From Clostridioides sp. (GTDB lineage: Bacteria; Bacillota; Clostridia; Peptostreptococcales; Peptostreptococcaceae), in NCBI GenBank assembly GCA_031272305.1, contig JAISUA010000184.1, positions 1 to 8,089 on the forward strand: DNA of 8,089 nt, in the 5' to 3' direction. The notes under the pieces were generated by a model. It searched no databases. It worked only from the letters and a program-made list of their open reading frames with translations, and had not been told where the DNA came from. Positions 1 through 6,231 of the stretch are shown here, one piece after another; the first letter of the stretch is position 1, and the number at the start of each line of letters is the position of its first letter. Both the position numbers and the translations under genes were made by a program.

Positions 1-9
1 ATGACAGCA

Positions 10-1497
10 GTTTTGACGGTACTAAAAAATTGAATTTGTTATAATTGCGGGCATGATACTCCTCAGATTCAGGATGTTTTGACGGTACTAAAAAATTGAA
101 TTTGTTATAATGCCGAAACAAAAAGAAATTGTGCACCGTGCGTTTTGACGGTACTAAAAAATTGAATTTGTTATAATCCTGTTTTAACCTGCCCTCTCTG
201 CCGTCGTGTTTTGACGGTACTAAAAAATTGAATTTGTTATAATTTTCCGCGGCCAACTCCGGGAACATTTCAAGTTTTGACGGTACTAAAAAATTGAATT
301 TGTTATAATTAAAAGTGCATGATGCATATGTTTTATCCTGTTTTGACGGTACTAAAAAATTGAATTTGTTATAATAATTTGCTCGGCGTGGAAAATGTAA
401 AGGATGTTTTGACGGTACTAAAAAATTGAATTTGTTATAATACGCCATTTATACCTAACCAAGACATCGACGTTTTGACGGTACTAAAAAATTGAATTTG
501 TTATAATGTCCATAACGAGTGCCATGCCTGTTTTAGAGTTTTGACGGTACTAAAAAATTGAATTTGTTATAATGTTGGAGTCCTGGTCTTGCTGCGGTTT
601 GCCGTTTTGACGGTACTAAAAAATTGAATTTGTTATAATCCGTACAATCGACGATGTACTTACTGCGGGGTTTTGACGGTACTAAAAAATTGAATTTGTT
701 ATAATGTCTTCGGATCAATTACAACATGATCGCCAGTTTTGACGGTACTAAAAAATTGAATTTGTTATAATTTCGCATACTTGAAATTAAACATCGCTTT
801 CGTTTTGACGGTACTAAAAAATTGAATTTGTTATAATGTTGGCAAGGATGCTTACTAAAACAGCATTGTTTTGACGGTACTAAAAAATTGAATTTGTTAT
901 AATCTGTTAATAAGTAAAATAAAAAACACGGGAGTTTTGACGGTACTAAAAAATTGAATTTGTTATAATGGATGGGAGGAAATATACGATCAATGGCGAG
1001 TTTTGACGGTACTAAAAAATTGAATTTGTTATAATATGGGCACACGATACAGGCCGTATGATTATGTTTTGACGGTACTAAAAAATTGAATTTGTTATAA
1101 TTCATAGGTTGCATCAAACCAATGCTCTGCGGTTTTGACGGTACTAAAAAATTGAATTTGTTATAATCACGGCCACCAGGGACCAAACAACTAGTGAGTT
1201 TTGACGGTACTAAAAAATTGAATTTGTTATAATCTCGGGGGGCGTCCAAATGTAGTCCTTTGTGTTTTGACGGTACTAAAAAATTGAATTTGTTATAATC
1301 GATGTCGTGGCTCTTGTCTAGGCCGTTGAGTTTTGACGGTACTAAAAAATTGAATTTGTTATAATCCGCTTGTTGCAGTAGGCCATGCAGACGACGTTTT
1401 GACGGTACTAAAAAATTGAATTTGTTATAATTAAATCGCTTAACAAGTTTGCCGATAAAAAGTTTTGACGGTACTAAAAAATTGAATTTGTTATAAT
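10..1497 (+). CRISPR. Type II-C CRISPR array, 23 repeats, 22 complete spacers
   Basis: Twenty-three 36-bp repeats start every 66 bp from 10 to 1462. Each begins GTTTTGACGG and ends TTGTTATAAT, and I see no sequence variation among them, including the rightmost one. The 22 complete spacers are all exactly 30 bp and all different; bases 1-9 are the tail of one more spacer, so the array continues beyond the left edge. The + strand is taken as the crRNA strand for two reasons: the repeat ends in an extended -10 box reading rightward, and the adjacent + strand tracrRNA carries an anti-repeat to this strand. The perfect last repeat shows no decay at the cas-proximal end. The leader cannot be placed with certainty: by usual type II repeat orientation it would lie off the left edge. 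The array is open in a minus-strand frame only because 66 is a multiple of 3. Confidence 0.99.
1489..1497 (+). promoter_or_regulatory. Extended -10 promoter within the repeat (last copy shown; present in all 23)
   Basis: The last nine bases of every repeat are TGTTATAAT, a perfect TGn-TATAAT extended -10 element. A TTGACG hexamer starts at repeat position 4, but it lies 21 bp from the -10, longer than the usual 17, so the extended -10 probably carries recognition. In Neisseria meningitidis type II-C arrays the repeats likewise end in a -10 box and each crRNA is started inside the upstream spacer. By analogy, transcription here would begin about 7 nt into each spacer. The copy listed belongs to the last repeat and would fire toward the tracrRNA gene; the first copy is at 37-45. 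Confidence 0.75.
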
Positions 1498-1515
1498 AGG
1501 ATTCCATCTTAAAAG

Positions 1516-1544
1516 TTGCAAAAAATATTTACATTTTATATAAT
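1516..1544 (+). promoter_or_regulatory. tracrRNA promoter
   Basis: TTGCAA at 1516-1521 and TATAAT at 1539-1544 are separated by exactly 17 bp, a near-consensus sigma70 promoter. Predicted initiation is at about 1551, immediately upstream of the anti-repeat. That is where a short-form tracrRNA would be expected to start. Confidence 0.8.
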
Positions 1545-1550
1545 TAGCAC

Positions 1551-1658
1551 AGATTTAAAATTCAATTTAGTGCCGCCTTAACAAAAGTTAAGACTGCTGG
1601 TTTACCTCTACACTTACTTTAAAGTAAAGTACGTAAGGCAGATCTTAATTAAATTTTT
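1551..1658 (+). ncRNA. tracrRNA of the type II-C system
   Basis: This RNA of about 108 nt would pair with the crRNA repeat and hold it on Cas9. The anti-repeat lies at 1558-1575 and complements repeat positions 8-28: CGGTACTAAA pairs with one G-U wobble, three repeat A residues bulge out, then TTGAATTT pairs. CAAAA at 1582-1586 pairs with TTTTG at repeat positions 2-6, giving a 5-bp lower stem. Between the two helices lie CCTTAA (tracr side) and a single A (repeat side), the bulged architecture typical of type II duplexes. Unpaired, 1577-1592 could instead fold as a CTTAAC/GTTAAG hairpin. Downstream, 1588-1597 pairs with 1638-1648 (10 bp, one bulged A), enclosing a second stem 1613-1617/1633-1637. 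The RNA ends in a T tract. It lies between the array and cas2 and converges on the cas operon. The assignment rests on pairing and position, not on expression data. Confidence 0.85.
1588..1658 (+). terminator. tracrRNA 3' structure and rho-independent terminator
   Basis: TTAAGACTGC (1588-1597) pairs with GCAGATCTTAA (1638-1648), leaving A1642 bulged. Directly stacked inside it is CTTAC (1613-1617) with GTAAG (1633-1637). A T-rich run follows, ending in TTTTT at 1654-1658. The T tract overlaps the cas2 stop codon on the opposite strand. On the minus strand the same hairpin lacks a following T tract, so termination of the cas mRNA here is not obvious. Confidence 0.65.
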
Positions 1659-2019
1659 ACCAGAATTGTAGTTGTTCAGCTATTTTATCTGTTTTGTCTA
1701 TTTGGCTAGTATTTTTTTCTTTTGGCTTGGTTATTGTTATACATTCTTCCCATTGAATATCTGTTATAAAGTAACACTGAACATTGCCTGTAGTTGGCGC
1801 TATTTTCTTAATATCGTTTATAAATCCTTTTTTCTTGTCTAAATTTACAGCACATCTAGCATAGACAGAATACTGAAGCATTAAGTAACCTAAGTCTAAA
1901 AGTCCATTTCTAAATTTTGTTGCTTGATGTCTTTCATATTTCGTATCCGTAGGCAGATCAAATAATACAATAAGCCAACCCATACGGTACCTACTTATAC
2001 TTATCTTTTTACTCTTCAT
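1657..2019 (-). CDS. cas2: CRISPR-associated endoribonuclease-fold protein Cas2
   Basis: Cas2 forms the Cas1-Cas2 integrase complex that inserts new spacers. The protein is 120 aa. The core begins GWLIVLFDLPTDT at residues 14-26, with the conserved Asp (D21) at the end of the first ferredoxin-fold strand; the LMLQYSVYAR segment that follows is also typical of Cas2. The ATG at 2019 overlaps the end of cas1 by 11 bp and has only a weak upstream ribosome site. An alternative ATG at 1983 (Met13) has AGG at suitable spacing and would give 108 aa. The longer start is kept because other type II Cas2 proteins carry a short Tyr/Arg-containing lead before this strand. It is the last gene of the cas9-cas1-cas2 operon. 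Its stop codon abuts the terminator of the opposing tracrRNA gene. Confidence 0.93.
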   Translation of the reverse strand: MKSKKISISRYRMGWLIVLFDLPTDTKYERHQATKFRNGLLDLGYLMLQYSVYARCAVNLDKKKGFINDIKKIAPTTGNVQCYFITDIQWEECITITKPKEKNTSQIDKTDKIAEQLQFW

Positions 2020-2923
2020 TAAATCTTACTGTATTTAGCGAAGGTATATATAGATTATCTAATGTTTTACCTCTAAAACATAATGCAAATGAGGTTATAT
2101 ATCTTTCTATAGCGAGATTGAAATTAATATTCTTTGAACCGAACACGTTAATTCTTAGAGAAATAATATCCTTAGCGGCGAACTTCACCCATTCATCAAT
2201 CTGTTTACGCATATGAGACTGTCTAAAACGCAGTAGTATAAAATCACAAAATGGTCTTAAAGGCTCCATAATATCATAGACTAAAGGGTCAGATCTAAAT
2301 CTATATTTGTGATAAATGCCAATTGCTGGATTAAAACCGTGTGCTAATAATAATCTATTAACCATAGCAGCTATTACAGCATAACCGTAATTTAACATGC
2401 CATTTACAGGATCTTCGGCTCCTTTAGTATCCCTATAACCAGCAGATAATCTTCCAAATTTTTTGAAATAGTGTTTCCAATAATGCCTTGCAGCATTGCC
2501 CTCATCTAAATTACCGTCCTTAATGTATGTCCACAGTTTATGATTTGCAGAAATATGATTTAATACATAAGCCTGATTTTTTATCTTTGCCAAGATAATC
2601 TCATCCCATATTTGACGAAGAAAGAAAATATCTTGATAGATTTGATTATCTAAGAGTTCATTATGCACAACTCTATGAAGTCCAACAGTTTTTCCAATAG
2701 GTTTATAGTTATGATCGCAATGTAATACTACGCTATTGTGTCTTAACAAGGCAGCCAAGCATTCAGCAGAAAAGCTAACACCTTTTGCAGCAACTATAAC
2801 AGCGAGGATATCTTCTAGAGGTATTCGTTTTGAAGCTTTTTGGGGAATATCACAGACAAGGCAACCTCTATCAACAGAAAGTCTGCTTGCGTGATTTAAA
2901 ATATGTATTATATGATAGCTCAT
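2009..2923 (-). CDS. cas1: CRISPR-associated integrase Cas1 (type II-C)
   Basis: Cas1 is the DNA integrase that joins new spacers to the repeat in complex with Cas2. The length, 304 aa, is normal for type II Cas1. The three metal-binding residues of the family are visible: E141 in DEGNAARHYW, H205 in GIYHKYRF, and E220 in DPLVYDIMEPLRP. The N-terminal beta-rich part has the usual IPLEDILAVIV element at about residues 34-44. The start ATG at 2923 overlaps the cas9 stop as TAATG, so translation is probably coupled to that of the downstream cas9 reading frame, and only a weak purine-rich site precedes it. The gene looks intact, so adaptation proteins may still be made even if cas9 is compromised, provided they are translated independently of the cas9 stop. 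Confidence 0.96.
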   Translation of the reverse strand: MSYHIIHILNHASRLSVDRGCLVCDIPQKASKRIPLEDILAVIVAAKGVSFSAECLAALLRHNSVVLHCDHNYKPIGKTVGLHRVVHNELLDNQIYQDIFFLRQIWDEIILAKIKNQAYVLNHISANHKLWTYIKDGNLDEGNAARHYWKHYFKKFGRLSAGYRDTKGAEDPVNGMLNYGYAVIAAMVNRLLLAHGFNPAIGIYHKYRFRSDPLVYDIMEPLRPFCDFILLRFRQSHMRKQIDEWVKFAAKDIISLRINVFGSKNINFNLAIERYITSFALCFRGKTLDNLYIPSLNTVRFNEE

Positions 2924-5400
2924 TATCTTTCATAAATTGTCATGCCGTTTTGTTCTATAAGAGTACCAATACTTTTAGAAAATGTCTTATTATTTGACAT
3001 ATCTTCTATTTTTGCGGTACCTCCACCAGTTATAATAGTTCTCAATTTGTAAATACCCGCCTTTATACCTTGCGAATCTTTTTTTAATTCTACCAATTGC
3101 CCCGACCTAAAAAATTTTATATTTTTACACTTTTTTTCATATTCTTTTATTTTAAGATAAACAGATTCAAAAACATAAATAGGAACGACTTTCCATTTAT
3201 TTTTTTCATCTTTATACACTATTTGTCCTTGATGACTCTCTTTTCCTTTAATCCACTGTCCTTTTATCGCCCCTTCGTGTCCATATTCGCCTATAATACT
3301 TTTCATTGTGCCGTCAGAATTAAAAATTTCAGACTCCTCAAATCTTTTGGAATCTATCACAGCTATTTTTTTTATTTTTGTGTAGTTATCTGTATATTCT
3401 CTCAAAAATCCTTCCCATTTCTCCTGCGTCAAATCTTTCTTACTAATCTCTTTCAAAAAATCCTCTTTTATTCCTAAATCAAAAATATTTTCAACTTTTT
3501 TCCTTGTCTTTTCACCTTCTAAATGTTTAAAATTATTTATAGACGAATCAAAGTGAGATACAAAATAATAGGCTTTTTCAAATTTATCTGTTTTTTTATT
3601 CTTTTCAAGTCTATATCTTAACCCATAAATTGTCTCTCTTAACTTAGGGGTAGTTTGCTTAATTATTCTTGGATACACATTATTTATTTCTCTTTCACAA
3701 AATTCTTTGTTAAAAAAATCTGGTTTTTTTTCTACTTTTTTAAAATTAAGTTTTATTTCAGGAAGAACGCTTAAAACAAGTGCGTCTAAAGCATGGTGTC
3801 TGTCATTTTCTCTATTCTTCTTGACTTTTTGGTTTAGATCTTTGTATTCTTCATCTGTAAGATTTGGAAAAAGTATTCTATTGAGACCAAGACTACTTCT
3901 TACACTTGCAGTCTCACCACCTGTAAAAAATAAAATTCGTTTCCTGTCGCCTTTCGTATTCATTCCCCAGTTAAAATACAATGAAGCTAGACGCTGAGCA
4001 GCCTTTTCTATATACGATGTGGCTTGTAAATCAGTCTTTCTAGAATCAAGTTCAGATGCTTTATCTGATATTAATAACTCTATTTTTCTCTTATATTTTC
4101 TATCTGAACCAAAAATTTCTTTAACATTTTTTACATAAAAATCCCAATCTTTGCTTCTTTTTTCGTGAAACCACTCATAAGGAGTTTTGTCTCCCTTATC
4201 GCCATTAAGACTGGCTTTTGTCAAAACCATATTTGCTAATGAATCAGAACCACCTCTACTACGTGGCACAATATGATCAATCTGATAATCTTCACTAAGT
4301 CTAGAAATAACTATTTTTCTTTTTTCAGAAGTATCATATATATCTTCCCATTTCTGTTGTTTGTATAGTCTCGCCCGTAGTATATTCTCACGGGTTATAT
4401 TTATATTATATTTTTCCAATATGTTCTCTGCTTCTTCTTTCTCTTTTTTATTGTCATTTTGAAATTTGATATATTTCGTTTTACCTGCAAAATCCTCTCT
4501 TGCAATTTCAAAAACAATTTTTCCAGGCTCTCCATATTTTTCAGATAATTCTTTAAGCTTTTCTTTCAAAATTAAAAGTCTATGGCGGACAATTCTATTA
4601 GATATGCTGCTAATAATCTTATCTATTTTACATAAAGCCTCTTCTTTATTTAATTCTTTGTCAAATTCTCTCTCGTCCGGAATACTTATAGAATCCCAAT
4701 CTTTTGGCATAGCTGATAAAAACTCATAATCATCTTCAACTAATCCTTTAAGAGGGTCAGTATTTTTATTTGATTTAACAAGTTTGCTATGGTAGTCGTG
4801 CGGACTTTTGCCTGACAATATCAATTCTTTAAGGACATTCAGACCTGGTTTACAAAAAGAACTTCTTCCTGATGACTTAGGCTGTGGAATTTCTATTTGA
4901 TCTGGATTGATATCTCCTCCTAAAGATTGAACATATTTTTTCCATTCTCTTGAATTGATCAAAGCCTTATTAGTCTTTTTTTCTTTCGTACTAATATTTC
5001 CCTTATATTTCTCACAAAGAGATTTTATTTGCTCACAAGTTAAAGACTTTGACGTAACATTGTCTAACGTATACCGCATATTTTTCAATGACAATAGAAA
5101 AGACACTTCCTTATTAAGCATTTTGTCAGCTTTACACACATTTAATCTTGGTATAAGTCTGCATTTTGATATTATTCTGTTATCAAATCTAGGGACTTTT
5201 TGACCCAGTAATCCCTGCCAATCCCATTTTCTCCCTCTATGTTCAAAATATTTTGGGTTTTTAAACGAAGCATATTCTTGTTCTGACGGGCCATAAATAA
5301 CATATTCTTCTTTTCCTTTAAGCTTAGGGAATTGTTTTGCCGCGCTGATAAGCAGCGCCATTAGTTCTTTAGAGACGAGTTCTCTAGAAGGTATAGCCAT
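2923..5400 (-). CDS. cas9: Cas9 C-terminal portion: REC lobe, RuvC-II, HNH, RuvC-III, PAM-interacting domain
   Basis: This frame of 825 codons carries the rest of Cas9. In order: remaining REC lobe (about 1-285), RuvC-II KIVFEIARED with E298, HNH with D375-H376 in DYQIDHIVPRSRGG plus N390 and N399, RuvC-III RHHALDALVLS with H536 and D539, then a C-terminal wedge/PAM-interacting region (about 560-825). All nuclease residues except the RuvC-I Asp are therefore here. The ATG at 5400 is in frame with the upstream part, 36 nt after its stop, and no Shine-Dalgarno sequence precedes it (the DNA is A-rich). It is therefore probably an internal methionine of the ancestral protein rather than an evolved start. 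Reinitiation after the stop is possible but unproven. Its TAA overlaps the cas1 ATG by one base. Confidence 0.93.
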   Translation of the reverse strand: MAIPSRELVSKELMALLISAAKQFPKLKGKEEYVIYGPSEQEYASFKNPKYFEHRGRKWDWQGLLGQKVPRFDNRIISKCRLIPRLNVCKADKMLNKEVSFLLSLKNMRYTLDNVTSKSLTCEQIKSLCEKYKGNISTKEKKTNKALINSREWKKYVQSLGGDINPDQIEIPQPKSSGRSSFCKPGLNVLKELILSGKSPHDYHSKLVKSNKNTDPLKGLVEDDYEFLSAMPKDWDSISIPDEREFDKELNKEEALCKIDKIISSISNRIVRHRLLILKEKLKELSEKYGEPGKIVFEIAREDFAGKTKYIKFQNDNKKEKEEAENILEKYNINITRENILRARLYKQQKWEDIYDTSEKRKIVISRLSEDYQIDHIVPRSRGGSDSLANMVLTKASLNGDKGDKTPYEWFHEKRSKDWDFYVKNVKEIFGSDRKYKRKIELLISDKASELDSRKTDLQATSYIEKAAQRLASLYFNWGMNTKGDRKRILFFTGGETASVRSSLGLNRILFPNLTDEEYKDLNQKVKKNRENDRHHALDALVLSVLPEIKLNFKKVEKKPDFFNKEFCEREINNVYPRIIKQTTPKLRETIYGLRYRLEKNKKTDKFEKAYYFVSHFDSSINNFKHLEGEKTRKKVENIFDLGIKEDFLKEISKKDLTQEKWEGFLREYTDNYTKIKKIAVIDSKRFEESEIFNSDGTMKSIIGEYGHEGAIKGQWIKGKESHQGQIVYKDEKNKWKVVPIYVFESVYLKIKEYEKKCKNIKFFRSGQLVELKKDSQGIKAGIYKLRTIITGGGTAKIEDMSNNKTFSKSIGTLIEQNGMTIYER

Positions 5401-5436
5401 ATTTTCTTTATCTTTATTCCGGGCAGGATTAGGATT

Positions 5437-5439
5437 TTA
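5437..5439 (-). other. In-frame TAA interrupting cas9
   Basis: Read on the minus strand, AAA CTT GGG is followed by TAA, then 12 sense codons, then ATG in the same frame. A single substitution in this triplet would restore a sense codon (for example Gln, Glu or Lys). There is no homopolymer indel at the site and the frame is preserved on both sides. Confidence 0.9.
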
Positions 5440-6060
5440 CCCAAGTTTTTTATTTAAATCATTTGGATCATTTAGATCCCAAATACCTTGTATGTAAGCT
5501 TCATAATAACAAGGATAATAATATTCTTTTTTTTCATTAAAAAATTCTTTTAATTTTTCATCATACCTGTTAGAAGCTTCCTTATTTTCTTTTTCGTCTT
5601 CATTAGCATCTTCAGCCCATGGCAAATTTGAATCATAGCCTCTATGCTGGATAGCAGACCATATAGCTTTGAATACTTGCCATCCTTCAAGTTTAACGCC
5701 TTGCAATAAAGCTATGCGCAACAAATGCGAAGAATATATAGTTTTGTCTCCGCTGTTTTCTGAGGTAAATTCCCTCAACATTCTCTCATCGGGTTTAAGA
5801 TTAGGATTTTCTTTTGTAGGCTGTGCTGTTGATAGTACTTCTATTCCTGCTTTTTTTGCCTGCTTTATCCACCATTCCTCTCTCTTTTTATGAGCTATTC
5901 GCGTCCTTATTTGCCTGCGTAGTTTTGTCGCGTTTTCTACTGATGCAAAGTCAGAATCAATAAGCAAAGAATCCAAATAAAGTATATTTTCTCCTTCTCT
6001 CACGCATATTCCTATACTGCCTGAACCTAAATCAAATGCAAAAATAAGTTTATTGTTCAT
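5437..6060 (-). CDS. cas9: Cas9 N-terminal portion: RuvC-I, bridge helix, start of REC lobe
   Basis: This 207-aa product would be the upstream part of the RNA-guided nuclease Cas9. RuvC-I is at residues 4-20 (LIFAFDLGSGSIGICV), with the catalytic Asp at position 10. An arginine-rich bridge helix spans about 45-75 (TKLRRQIRTRIAHKKR), and the conserved REC element QHRGY is at 138-142. The protein stops after NKKLG at TAA 5437-5439, in the REC lobe. Alone it lacks HNH, RuvC-II, RuvC-III and the PAM-interacting region, so it should not cut DNA. The ATG at 6060 follows a strong GGAGG (6065-6069) with a short 4-nt spacer and an extended -10 promoter at 6087-6095. It is the first gene of the minus-strand cas operon. 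Confidence 0.93.
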   Translation of the reverse strand: MNNKLIFAFDLGSGSIGICVREGENILYLDSLLIDSDFASVENATKLRRQIRTRIAHKKREEWWIKQAKKAGIEVLSTAQPTKENPNLKPDERMLREFTSENSGDKTIYSSHLLRIALLQGVKLEGWQVFKAIWSAIQHRGYDSNLPWAEDANEDEKENKEASNRYDEKLKEFFNEKKEYYYPCYYEAYIQGIWDLNDPNDLNKKLG

Positions 6061-6086
6061 CTTTCCTCCGACTTATTATTAAACCT

Positions 6087-6095
6087 ATTATACCA
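6087..6095 (-). promoter_or_regulatory. cas9 operon promoter, extended -10
   Basis: On the minus strand this reads TGGTATAAT, a perfect extended -10 element about 27 bp upstream of the cas9 ATG. No good -35 hexamer lies 17 bp further upstream, as is common with extended -10 promoters. The GGAGG ribosome site is at 6065-6069. Confidence 0.65.
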
Positions 6096-6177
6096 TATAA
6101 ATTTTTGTATTAGTAGCTTTGTCGCATAATACAAATTTTACAATATAAACACTGATTTTCACAAAAATTTGTTAAAA

Positions 6178-6207
6178 TTGGCATTTAGAATCATTTTTCT
6201 ATATAAT
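6178..6207 (+). promoter_or_regulatory. Promoter of the ATPase/RloB-like operon
   Basis: TTGGCA at 6178-6183 and TATAAT at 6202-6207 are separated by 18 bp. Predicted initiation near 6214 leaves a short leader containing GTGAGG (6218-6223), 8 nt before the ATG at 6232. This excludes the upstream TTG at 6169 as the natural start. Confidence 0.65.
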
Positions 6208-6231
6208 CTATTAAAAAGTGAGGATAAATAT

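Larger units (their letters stand above)
2923..6060 (-). pseudogene. cas9: cas9 (type II-C), interrupted by one in-frame TAA
   Basis: The two reading frames 5437-6060 and 2923-5400 are in the same frame and together form one full-length type II-C Cas9 of about 1045 codons, within the usual range of roughly 1000-1100. Only the TAA at 5437-5439 interrupts it. The 12 codons between that stop and the next ATG are open and look like normal Cas9 sequence: they contain PARNKDKEN, alignable with the RN-containing segment ahead of the SRK/SREL element in Neisseria Cas9. No frameshift or other stop is present, and every catalytic residue is kept. This looks like a single recent substitution or a base-call error. 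cas1 and cas2 also end in TAA, so reassignment of this codon is not supported. A functional two-polypeptide Cas9 cannot be excluded. Confidence 0.8.
6061..6231. promoter_or_regulatory. Divergent intergenic region between cas9 and the ATPase operon
   Basis: This 171-bp, very AT-rich gap holds promoters for both operons. It also contains a 9-bp inverted repeat, ACAAATTTT at 6131-6139 and AAAATTTGT at 6164-6172, lying between the two promoters. That could be an operator, but in such AT-rich DNA it may be chance. A 13-mer at 6166-6178 differs by one base from repeat positions 24-36. I see no gene and no second tracrRNA-like anti-repeat here. Confidence 0.55.

Noticed and set aside
533..1507. Long minus-strand open frames across the array encoding a repeating 22-residue unit (YNKFNFLVPSK)
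   Set aside because: The frame stays open only because repeat plus spacer is 66 bp, a multiple of three, and the repeat has no stop in that frame. The variable halves are spacers; there is no ribosome site or protein-like conservation.
3097..5203. Plus-strand open frames opposite cas9 (for example 3097-3477 and 3707-3997)
   Set aside because: They lie entirely antisense to well-supported Cas9 domains, are rich in Phe, Leu and Ser as expected from A-rich coding on the other strand, and show no family features.
5437..5439. UAA recoding or genetic-code reassignment to explain the cas9 stop
   Set aside because: cas1, cas2, the downstream cas9 frame and the RloB-like gene all end naturally at TAA, so TAA functions as a stop here. 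No recoding structure is evident.
6169..6231. Upstream TTG start adding 21 residues to the ATPase
   Set aside because: It lies upstream of the likely -10 box at 6202-6207 and has no ribosome site, whereas ATG 6232 has GTGAGG at proper spacing and begins a typical ATPase N-terminus.
6061..6231. A second tracrRNA or scaRNA-like gene upstream of cas9
   Set aside because: Only a 13-base AT-rich partial match to the repeat end is present, with no matching anti-repeat core (no AGTGCCG or AGTACCG) and no terminator hairpin. The good anti-repeat is at 1558-1575.
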